DNA of 16,269 nt, taken from contig CAMDGW010000035.1 in assembly GCA_945897695.1 (NCBI GenBank), forward strand, positions 1 through 16,269, given 5' to 3'. Shown here one piece after another: positions 7,090-14,800 of this stretch. Within the stretch, counting starts at the first letter, position 1, and each line of letters begins with the position of its first letter. The position numbers were made by a program, and so were the translations under genes. This DNA is from Pseudobacteriovorax antillogorgiicola (GTDB lineage: Bacteria > Bdellovibrionota_B > Oligoflexia > Oligoflexales > RGVZ01). The notes under the pieces were generated by a model, which did no database searches, was not told the origin of the DNA, and saw nothing but the letters and a program-made list of their open reading frames with translations.

Positions 7090-9105
7090 ATGAGAGTTTG
7101 TTTGGCGATGTTTTTTGGTTCATTTTTTCTTTTCTTCTCCGCGGCGTCTTCACTGGTGGCCAAAGAGCCAGCAAGCAAAAAATCAAGTGAGATCCCTGAA
7201 CGACGGGAGTTCCCTGTCAATCAGAAGGTTCCTGCATGCGACGATTTTTATGAATATGCTTGTTCGGAGGCTATTAACGCATTTCAATTGCGTCCTGATC
7301 GCTCTAAACATGTTTTTTCGTTTAGTGATTCTAGCGAGAGATTGCTGACTCAAAAAAAGAAGTACCTTGCCCAGCTTCTTAGGGACAAATTTAAGGTTGA
7401 AGGCCGCACCAAAGATCTTCAGGACAATTTTAAAGCCTGTATGGATGTAAAAGGGAGTGCCAAGGATGAAAGATCGCTTGTTGCACGAACACTTCAGGCA
7501 ATCGAAGCCCAAAAATCTACGAGTGACTTTTCAAAATGGGCTGGCTCGCGCCTTGCTAGCGGTGAATATAGCGGATTTGAGATATTTTCTATCGCTAACC
7601 AGGATGACCCTGCTTTCGAAGATTCAGTCATTCTACCAAGTATGAAGACTCTTCCGGAAAGATCGTACTACGATAAAAAAGATGTGGTCGATGATCTTGA
7701 TCAGGTGATGCGTGTTTTCTTCACGGCTATCAAGCTTTCTGATCCTGGTAAGCGGGCCGCCCGCGTCATCGCTTTTGAAAAGCAATTTGCTCAATCCTAT
7801 CCCCTACCAGCAGAAATGCGGGAGCTTTTTAGTAGTAGACACTTTATCGAGAAAAAAGAGTTTGCTGCGAGGAATCCTAATCTGGCGATGGGATCTGCGC
7901 TGGACCGGATTCCTGAAAAAGTTCTACTTCGTGATATCGCCCCTGATAATTTTGCTTGGGTCAATCAGCAGTTTGCCAGTGGTGACATAGAGACGCTTAA
8001 AGATGTATATCGATGGCACGCACTAGTCGCGGTCATGGATGATGCTTATCCATCCTTTTATAAGAAGTTTTTTGATTTTAGACAAAAACATCTCGGCGGA
8101 CCGGATAAGCGTCCGGCTCGTGACGAACGTTGTACGATGGATACAATTGAGCAGTTTGGCAAAGAACTGGATGCCAATCTCATTGACCAGCTTTTCCCTG
8201 ACTTTCCAACGACAAAATTCATAGCTTTCGCGGAGAAAGTTCGAGCAGAAATTGTAAGAGGACTCGAGCAAAATAAATGGCTTGGCGAATCAAGTCGAAA
8301 ATCTGCAATTGAGAAAGTTAAGACTGCAAAACTACAACTAGTTAAACCCCAAACCGAAGATGAGTGGGACTTTAACCCGAGGGAAAAATACTCTCCATCA
8401 GCTCGATACTCAAACTTTATAGCATTGGAAAAAGCTCTTAGTGATAGAATGTTTGAGCGCCTCGGCAAACCCCGCAATCGTGACCGTTGGAGTATGTCGC
8501 CGCTTACAGTTAATGCGTATTATTCTGCGTCCGACAATAAATTTGTCATGCCGATGGGGATTTTACAGTATCCGTTCTACGATAAAAATGGGCCTGACCA
8601 CGTAAATTTTGGCGCCGTGGGAGCAGTGATTGGTCACGAGTTAGGGCACGGAATTGACGATAAGGGATCCAAATACGATAAAGACGGACGCTTGCGGCAG
8701 TGGATGTCTGATGAAGACCTTAAGACATTTCAAAAATTGACGGGTGGATTAGTCACTCAATTCGATGCAATCGGCCATAACGGAAAACTAACCCTTGGCG
8801 AGAATATTGGTGATTTGGTAGGGGTGACCTTCGGATATCGCTCAGCATTTGCTGGCTCCAACGCCTCTCAGATGAATCCAACAGCAGCAGCCAAGCAGGA
8901 ATTTTTCATCCAATACGCGAGACTTTGGTGTGGAGTGGTTCGTCCTAAATTGGCGGAACTTTTACTCAAAACAGATCCACATTCGGCTATGAAGGCCCGA
9001 GTCAATGAGCAGGTGAAGCATCAGGCCGGTTTCCAGGAGGCTTTTAGCTGCAAGGAAGGCGATAAGATGGTGCTAAAGCCAGAGCAGCGAATTTCGGTCT
9101 GGTAA
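7090..9105 (+). CDS. Secreted M13-family zinc metallopeptidase (PepO/neprilysin-like)
   Basis: A 671-residue zinc endopeptidase expected to cleave oligopeptides in the periplasm or outside the cell. It starts with a signal peptide (MRVCLAMFFGSFFLFF, then SSLVA before KEP). The M13 N-terminal domain begins with PACDDFYEYAC. The C-terminal catalytic domain has the substrate-binding NAYYS motif (Asn475), the zinc motif His516-Glu517-Leu-Gly-His520 and the third ligand Glu571 with Asp575 (ENIGD). It ends with the usual DPHSAMKARVNEQV, GDKM and terminal VW elements. HELGH and ENIGD are variants of the common HEITH and ENIAD but keep every metal ligand. I chose the ATG at 7090 because CAGGAG lies seven bases upstream and a clean signal peptide follows; the open frame extends back to 6985. 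It looks monocistronic. Confidence 0.92.
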   Translation: MRVCLAMFFGSFFLFFSAASSLVAKEPASKKSSEIPERREFPVNQKVPACDDFYEYACSEAINAFQLRPDRSKHVFSFSDSSERLLTQKKKYLAQLLRDKFKVEGRTKDLQDNFKACMDVKGSAKDERSLVARTLQAIEAQKSTSDFSKWAGSRLASGEYSGFEIFSIANQDDPAFEDSVILPSMKTLPERSYYDKKDVVDDLDQVMRVFFTAIKLSDPGKRAARVIAFEKQFAQSYPLPAEMRELFSSRHFIEKKEFAARNPNLAMGSALDRIPEKVLLRDIAPDNFAWVNQQFASGDIETLKDVYRWHALVAVMDDAYPSFYKKFFDFRQKHLGGPDKRPARDERCTMDTIEQFGKELDANLIDQLFPDFPTTKFIAFAEKVRAEIVRGLEQNKWLGESSRKSAIEKVKTAKLQLVKPQTEDEWDFNPREKYSPSARYSNFIALEKALSDRMFERLGKPRNRDRWSMSPLTVNAYYSASDNKFVMPMGILQYPFYDKNGPDHVNFGAVGAVIGHELGHGIDDKGSKYDKDGRLRQWMSDEDLKTFQKLTGGLVTQFDAIGHNGKLTLGENIGDLVGVTFGYRSAFAGSNASQMNPTAAAKQEFFIQYARLWCGVVRPKLAELLLKTDPHSAMKARVNEQVKHQAGFQEAFSCKEGDKMVLKPEQRISVW

Positions 9106-9110
9106 ATTCG

Positions 9111-9157
9111 ATCACCGCAAAGAGCGACAACGTTCTGATCGGTGATTTAATTCTTCA
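9111..9157 (+). terminator. Two-tier hairpin after the M13 peptidase gene, likely terminator
   Basis: ATCACCG (9111-9117) pairs with CGGTGAT (9140-9146), and inside it AGAGCG (9121-9126) pairs with CGTTCT (9131-9136) around an ACAA loop with one G-U pair. The tail TTAATTCTTCAATTG is T-rich but not an uninterrupted T-run. It lies five bases after the stop codon. Confidence 0.5.
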
Positions 9158-9290
9158 ATTGTTTATCTTCTTGGTTTTTGGGAAATCCATAAAAATTATC
9201 ACTTTGAACCATTAAATGCCTGGTTAGCAATTCAGAGGAGACTTTACCACTCTAGCCATCTGATCCAGAAAATTGAAGGGCTGGCCTTTC
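9158..9290 (+). promoter_or_regulatory. Leader region of the MotAB-helicase operon
   Basis: This AT-rich gap should contain the promoter of the four-gene operon. The best match found is TTGGTT (9171-9176), 17 nt, AATTAT (9194-9199), which is weak. A good Shine-Dalgarno-like AGAGGAGA (9234-9241) is not followed by any start codon at a usable distance. No operator palindrome was recognised. Confidence 0.25.
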
Positions 9291-10418
9291 ATGCCGATAT
9301 CCATGGCAAATAGTTATTTTTGCTGGATGAAATTTGCCATGTCTGACTCGCACTCAAATCGGAAACAAGCCGGGGTCTATATCAATGCCTCTGATATTGA
9401 CGTAACTGATGCTGCTCTCGATCCAGGGCTCAGCAAAGTGTGGACAGACGAAGCAACAGGCGAGATCGTTGTTTCGGTTGAACGCATTCTTTTTGATAGC
9501 CTTTTGGATATTTCCGCACGGTATCTTGAACCCCATGGATATTCTTTAAATCTCGAAAATCTTTTAGCCACTATTGACAGTATGAGAATGGGTGTTTTTG
9601 CTAACACCACATCAAAGGCTGGTTCAGATGGCCGCTCTATCGCAAAAAAACTTATTCCCGGTCTTTACATGCATCTTCCTCGGTCCAAGACGGTCGGCCC
9701 GCTCCTAACCAGATTTTACGACGAGATTGGTCGCTATGAGCGGGAGCTGGCCAGACTTCAGGATGTCGAGGCTAAAACCAGAAAGCTTGCTGATGCAGCT
9801 GTTAAAGATGACTCAGGTCGCCAAACAATTGAAGCTCTTCGTGGTGAAAACCAGGGCCTTCGCGATGAGCTCACGCGGCTTTCAAAGCGCTTATCTATGG
9901 CTGAAGACGCGATGCGTGCTGTCCCGGTTTCCTCGCCAGAAGGTCATATGCCAACCGGTGTGAGAGCCAGTGTTGTTCGTGCGGTCCGCGTGTCTGAGGG
10001 TGTGGCTTTACTTAAGTCTGGTGATCAGCAATTTACGACACAACTACGAAAAGTTGGTGGTATCCCAGCCGTAAGTGCCAGAGCTCTCACCTATCATGAA
10101 AGCGGCGTACTGAAGTCAGTACTGGTATTCGATCCAGCACCTGCTCCCTTTGAAAGTCGTTTAGCCGAGGTTATGGCTACTGAGGGTCGCAAGATTAAGC
10201 TGCGCTATTCAGACCGTCGCGAAGGGCTTTTAACTCTCGCTGCGGATCAGGAGGTCCCAGCTATTGGAGCGAAAATGATGGCGAAGCTGGCCCATGGGTT
10301 TCTTGTGGATATCGTTTCCATTGGAGTTGCAGATGACCGTGTGATTTCTGATTTGATTTATGATGAGCAAACCAAGCGCCAGATTGACGAGCAGTTTGCA
10401 GGAGGTCGAGATGATTGA
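9291..10418 (+). CDS. Unrecognised cytoplasmic coiled-coil protein, first gene of the MotAB-helicase operon
   Basis: I do not recognise a family. From the ATG at 9291 the product has 375 residues, with no signal peptide or membrane helix. Counting from that start, the N-terminal 140 residues look globular, with amphipathic helices (IVVSVERILFDSLLDISARYL). Residues about 145-205 are rich in Glu, Arg, Leu and Ala with heptad-like spacing, a probable coiled coil. The C-terminal 160 residues alternate beta-like and helical segments. The start is ambiguous: 9291 has GAAGGG ten bases upstream; 9339 (giving MSDSHSNRKQ) has only GGATGA. The gene overlaps motA by eight bases (ATGATTGA), so it is translationally coupled. 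By position it could be an adaptor between the membrane channel and the helicase, but that is inference. No similarity to ZorC could be established by eye. Confidence 0.75.
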   Translation: MPISMANSYFCWMKFAMSDSHSNRKQAGVYINASDIDVTDAALDPGLSKVWTDEATGEIVVSVERILFDSLLDISARYLEPHGYSLNLENLLATIDSMRMGVFANTTSKAGSDGRSIAKKLIPGLYMHLPRSKTVGPLLTRFYDEIGRYERELARLQDVEAKTRKLADAAVKDDSGRQTIEALRGENQGLRDELTRLSKRLSMAEDAMRAVPVSSPEGHMPTGVRASVVRAVRVSEGVALLKSGDQQFTTQLRKVGGIPAVSARALTYHESGVLKSVLVFDPAPAPFESRLAEVMATEGRKIKLRYSDRREGLLTLAADQEVPAIGAKMMAKLAHGFLVDIVSIGVADDRVISDLIYDEQTKRQIDEQFAGGRDD

Positions 10419-11190
10419 GGGCTTAAAAGAACGTAAATACGTTCAAACCACCAAAAAGCGGACAGCGCCCATTAGTTTACTCGCTGCTTTGGTCGTATTT
10501 GGCCTGGTGGTGATAGCCAGCATTGGGGTGGGAAAAGGTAAGTCCTTGGTTGATCTACGGGGGCTTATGATTGTAGTGGGCGGCAGTCTCGCTAGTTTGA
10601 TCTTCCAGTTTGATCTGATGGTACTGTTCAAAACGGCAGTCATGGTTGGTAAATCCTTTGCCGGAACACCAGATCGCCATATTCAGAATGTGATGCGCGA
10701 GATTGATAAGGCCATAATTGAAGGACAGTCTTTGACCCAAATTAGACGAGCCGATGAGATGACTGGTGAGATCCTATCAGACGTCATTTATATGTATCAC
10801 AGAGGTCTGACATTTGATGAGATTGATGCGTTTGTCACAGGGCGCGTGCAGGATGAATATTTTGAACGTGAAATGGCGACAGCTTTGCTTCAAAAAGCGT
10901 CGATTGTTGCCCCTTCATTTGGTCTGTTTGGCACGGTCATCGGTCTAGTGCAGGTTATGCAGTCCATGTCATCTCCTGGTCACTTGGGACCCGCCATGTC
11001 CCTGGCACTGATGACAACAGCGTATGGTGCCGGACTAGCCAGTCTTCTATTTACTCCGCTTGCTGGGCGTCTAGAGCATCATAACCAAGTCTACCTTGAG
11101 TGTCACAAACAGCTTCTGACGAAGATTGGGATATTGATTAAGCGTGACGATCACAGCGTCGAAACAATTCGTGAGGTGGTAGCGGCGTGA
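10411..11190 (+). CDS. MotA/PomA-type ion-channel (stator) subunit
   Basis: A 259-residue inner-membrane protein with four membrane helices at about 21-41, 49-70, 165-184 and 194-217, and a cytoplasmic domain between helices 2 and 3: the MotA layout. Helix 3 has the conserved Pro168 and GTVIGL; helix 4 has ALMTTAYG, both typical of MotA/PomA. Thr175 and Thr203 correspond to PomA threonines implicated in sodium passage, so sodium coupling is possible. With the next gene it should form a MotA5:MotB2-type rotary ion channel. Length fits flagellar stators; it lacks the long C-terminal cytoplasmic tail of Zorya ZorA. The ATG at 10411 has a strong AGGAGG at 10400-10405 and overlaps the preceding gene; its stop overlaps the motB-like start as GTGA. 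No flagellar gene is nearby, so I do not assign the motA symbol. Confidence 0.88.
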   Translation: MIEGLKERKYVQTTKKRTAPISLLAALVVFGLVVIASIGVGKGKSLVDLRGLMIVVGGSLASLIFQFDLMVLFKTAVMVGKSFAGTPDRHIQNVMREIDKAIIEGQSLTQIRRADEMTGEILSDVIYMYHRGLTFDEIDAFVTGRVQDEYFEREMATALLQKASIVAPSFGLFGTVIGLVQVMQSMSSPGHLGPAMSLALMTTAYGAGLASLLFTPLAGRLEHHNQVYLECHKQLLTKIGILIKRDDHSVETIREVVAA

Positions 11191-11843
11191 GATTACGTGA
11201 CCTAGAAAATGCGCAGGTTAGGAGCAAAGAGTCTCCTGTAAATGCGTTTTACTTGAGTCTAAGTGACCTCATGACGCTTCTTTGTGTTTTTTTTGCAGTC
11301 CTTGTGGGTATGAGTCGTGTTGACGTTGGCTCCTTTGAAAAAATGAAGACCTCAGTCACTGGAGATTCTAAGGGAACTCTGGTTGAGCTTGAAAAAGATC
11401 TTAAATCGATTGCCCAGGGGCAAAAAGGTGTGTCTGTGCGCTTGGGGCAAGATGGTGTCCACTTGGACTTTGAAAGTGCGGCACTGTTTGACACGGGTTC
11501 TGCGATGCTTCGTTCTCGCAGTCTTGACGCGGCTGCGCCGCTGCTGAAACGTATTTTATCGACGAAATACAGCTTAGATATCGAGGGGCATACTGATGAC
11601 GTACCTTTGTACCGCAAAGATAAGGTCAAAGATGGAGAGGAGATTGAGACCAACTGGACACTAAGTGGACGTCGCGCTAGCAGCGTCGTCAACTGGCTCA
11701 TTGGCTTTGGGTTCAGCGAGGCAAGACTTCGTATTGTTGGCTATGCAGCAACGAGGCCAAAAGTGGATGTCGGGGAGTTGTCTGGAGTGAAATTAGAAGG
11801 TGCGCGGTCAGATAATCGCCGGGTTTCGATCCTGGTTCGATAG
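11187..11843 (+). CDS. MotB-type stator subunit with OmpA-like peptidoglycan-binding domain
   Basis: A 218-residue protein with a short cytoplasmic tail, one membrane helix (about 21-43) containing the ion-carrying Asp27 in the classic SDLMTLL motif, and a periplasmic OmpA/MotB domain (about 75-218). The latter shows DIEGHTDDVP, NWTLSGRRASSVV, RLRIVGYAATRP and the terminal NRRVSILV that contact peptidoglycan. It would anchor the channel to the cell wall while Asp27 cycles ions. It is at the short end for MotB and near the size of ZorB. Start is GTG at 11187 within the motA-like stop (GTGA), with GAGGTGG upstream. The helicase gene follows after 11 nt. Stator-type function is well supported; whether it drives a flagellum or a Zorya-like apparatus is open. 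Confidence 0.9.
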   Translation: MRLRDLENAQVRSKESPVNAFYLSLSDLMTLLCVFFAVLVGMSRVDVGSFEKMKTSVTGDSKGTLVELEKDLKSIAQGQKGVSVRLGQDGVHLDFESAALFDTGSAMLRSRSLDAAAPLLKRILSTKYSLDIEGHTDDVPLYRKDKVKDGEEIETNWTLSGRRASSVVNWLIGFGFSEARLRIVGYAATRPKVDVGELSGVKLEGARSDNRRVSILVR

Positions 11844-11854
11844 GAGATAGTGGA

Positions 11855-14800
11855 ATGGGTGCTGAGCGATTACAGAGGTTAGAATCACTGGATGCCGGGC
11901 TCACATTGAATGTGGGTCGGGGATATAAGTTTTCGGTCATGCGGCAGCACGACGACTCTGGATTTGAAAACTACATTATTGAAAATGTAGCAAAAAAAGA
12001 AACTTTACGCGTCCCGAGGTTCTTGTTTGAGATCTTTCGCGCGTCGCTACAGCAACTATTAAGATCTGAAGAGTCTAGTGAAGAGTCAGTGAGCTTCAAG
12101 GGTAAGGTGAAGTTCAGGCTAGAAAGCACCAGTCAGGGATTGTCGATCGCGACTGTAGACAAGCGTGAAGGAGCTGATGGATTTTTGACGCTGACCAGGG
12201 AAGCAGCCGAGGCATTGAATGGATTACTTCATGACTCGCGACTAAGGCATGGAAGCGACGTGTTGAGCCGAATTCTTGCCTATCACAGGCTATTTAAATT
12301 CACTTTTGCAGAAGGAAGTGACAGCTTAAATAGCGGTCTTTCCCTTCGTACTGATGTCCTTAGTCAGGTGGAGGATTACGTTCCTCCCGTGGGGCATCGT
12401 GCCGGACAGATAAAGGTCTCAGCAGATGAAAAGACTGCCGTCGCCCGGGGCAAAGGGGTCGCCACCTCATCTGACGTTAAGACAAAAGAACTAAAGTCTT
12501 TTAAGAGTCGCCTTGGGGAAAGAAGCGCATCTAAAGCTTGGTCCGTCGATTATCAGGCGCTTTTTGGCTCTCCAGACCAGAGGGCGGCAGACCGTCAGCC
12601 AAAAGTGAACTCCGCCGACGGTGGCAAGCGCGATGGCGCTGCTAAACATGCGTGGGCTCTGCCTCTTTTGGCCTCCGAAGTTAAAAATATGCGAGGGAAG
12701 ACTCTGCGCTGTGAGCTTTCCGCAGAAGATATTCAGCTGATGCGTGAGACTTTTCTTGCTGGAGCGGATACGGAATATTTTCTTGGATTTGATTTGATTG
12801 ATGTTATTTACAAGAATTCTTCTGGGAAGCTTAAAACATTCAGATTTCCTCTTTACTATGCTCCGGTCAACATTTCCGAATCAGGTCGCCAGATTTTACT
12901 TGAAGGTGATGGTGACTTCAGAATTTATTTAAATCACCTAGCGTTAGCCACACTGGTGCAGTCGTTTTCTGATGAAGCAAATGTGGATGCAGCTGTCGAC
13001 CAGTTTTTTCGCACGATACTTGCCCAGCGTATTGATCATGATGGACGAGTAGGACGCATCTATCTTTCAAGGCAGCTACCAGTAGCCGATGAGATATTTC
13101 AACGAACTCGCGAAATTATGCTCGGAAACCCAGGGGAAAATGGCAAAGGTGGGCTCCTATCAGCGATGAATATCGTCGGCGCTGAGTGCGATACCGAAAG
13201 CGTTTGTGTCTACAAAGCCTCAAAAATTGTAGGGCCACTTCAGAGATCGCTTGAGCTTGACCTTGAGATGATGCAAGACCTCGCAAATCGCAGTCCGGAA
13301 AAGTTTGCCAAGACATTACCTGGAAGGTTTTTAAGTACAACTTTTAAGGATGTAACGAAATCTGGACGATTGTTCTGCGATCGCCCCATGACACCGGTTT
13401 TTCGTCCCCAAAGTACCAGGCGTTTGATGGAGAAACTGAATGCTCACGATGTCGTATTACTAGAAGGTCCCCCAGGTACAGGCAAAACATTTACCATCAT
13501 GAACTTACTGATTCATGCTGTTTGCACTGGACAACGTGTTCTGATCGTTAGTGATGCCGAAGCTGCGCTGCATGCCTTGAATGAAAAAATAGTCGAATAT
13601 CTTGAGTCAGGTGTCCACGATCACGGCAGCGATCCGGTTGCATTGTGGAAGCGTGCCGTCCAATTAGTTGATAAATTAGGTGGCGGACACGGGGACTTAA
13701 GTCTTTGGTGTCGTACGATCGAAGACTGCCTTGGCCTAGGTGATAGTCGTGAAATAGCTGGCCAAGCAGCTGTAAAAGCTGCTGATCTAAAGGCAATTGA
13801 GTCAATCGATCAAGCAATTGCTCGCGTAAAATCAATGATTGGCAAGGTGATGGATGCCCGCGTTGGTCCGAAAACAGATATCAGAAAACGCGTCAGTCCT
13901 AAACGTGGGCATGCCACCACCATTAATGACATTGATGCTTTTGTTTCATTTCTGAAGTTTATGGGTGGCCGTAGTGAAACTTCAAAGTCATCTAAACTCT
14001 CGCGAGCTTTAGTTCGCGACTTTGTACTCGGTCGAGAATATCTGAGTCAGACCAAAGATCAAGATATGTACGAGATCTTTGCTATTCCTGAGACCGTAAC
14101 CTCTCAACACACTCAGTATATAGAACAAGCATTGAAGACCGTTACCAAACTTTTGGAACTAAAGCCTAAGTCAGTGGATGAATTGACCCGCGTTATTGGA
14201 TCGCCTGCAGAAAGCCGCGTCAATCGTCATTTGTTTGAGATTTGGTCCAGGATTTTTCCCCAGGGCGAAACTGGTTTAAAACAGGCCGTTCGTATGATTG
14301 GCAGTATAATTCGTCATCCAGGAAAACCTCATTTAAGGAAGCTCCATTCACTCCTCGCTTCGCAGCTTAAAATTTTACGAGCTGCCGATGCTTTTGAAAA
14401 AGGCGTATGGCGTCAGCTTCAAATCATCCATGAAGCTCTGGGTCCAGGCTACAAGGGTGCTGTCCCTCTGTCTCTTGAGGTTTGTCGTTTCGCAACCACA
14501 TCCAGTTTTACCTTTGGACACTCCGTAGACAGTATGCCAAGCGTTCAGGAGTTGCTTGAGCAATTACAGGAGCTTGATCGTAGGCGGAGCGAGGAAGTTA
14601 GGAAGACATTTATAGCCCGCCTCGCAGCTATCGTGACCACTGCTCAAGAGTCAAATCAGGGTCATAGCAACGCATTGACATCGATTAGCGGGATGCTTCA
14701 TGGCCTTAAAGGTCAAGAGTCTCTCGATGCGGCCAGTGGTGCATGGCGTGAATTGCAGGAGAAGTTAATCGGAACCTTTCCGGTTTGGATGTGCCGCAAG

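Noticed and set aside
8058..8477. 139-residue minus-strand open frame inside the M13 gene
   Set aside because: Shadow of a strongly supported gene; no RBS or recognisable domain.
10411..11843. Naming the pair motA and motB as the flagellar stator
   Set aside because: The families are right, but no flagellar, chemotaxis or export gene lies nearby and the genes are coupled to a helicase, so a flagellar role cannot be claimed from this window.
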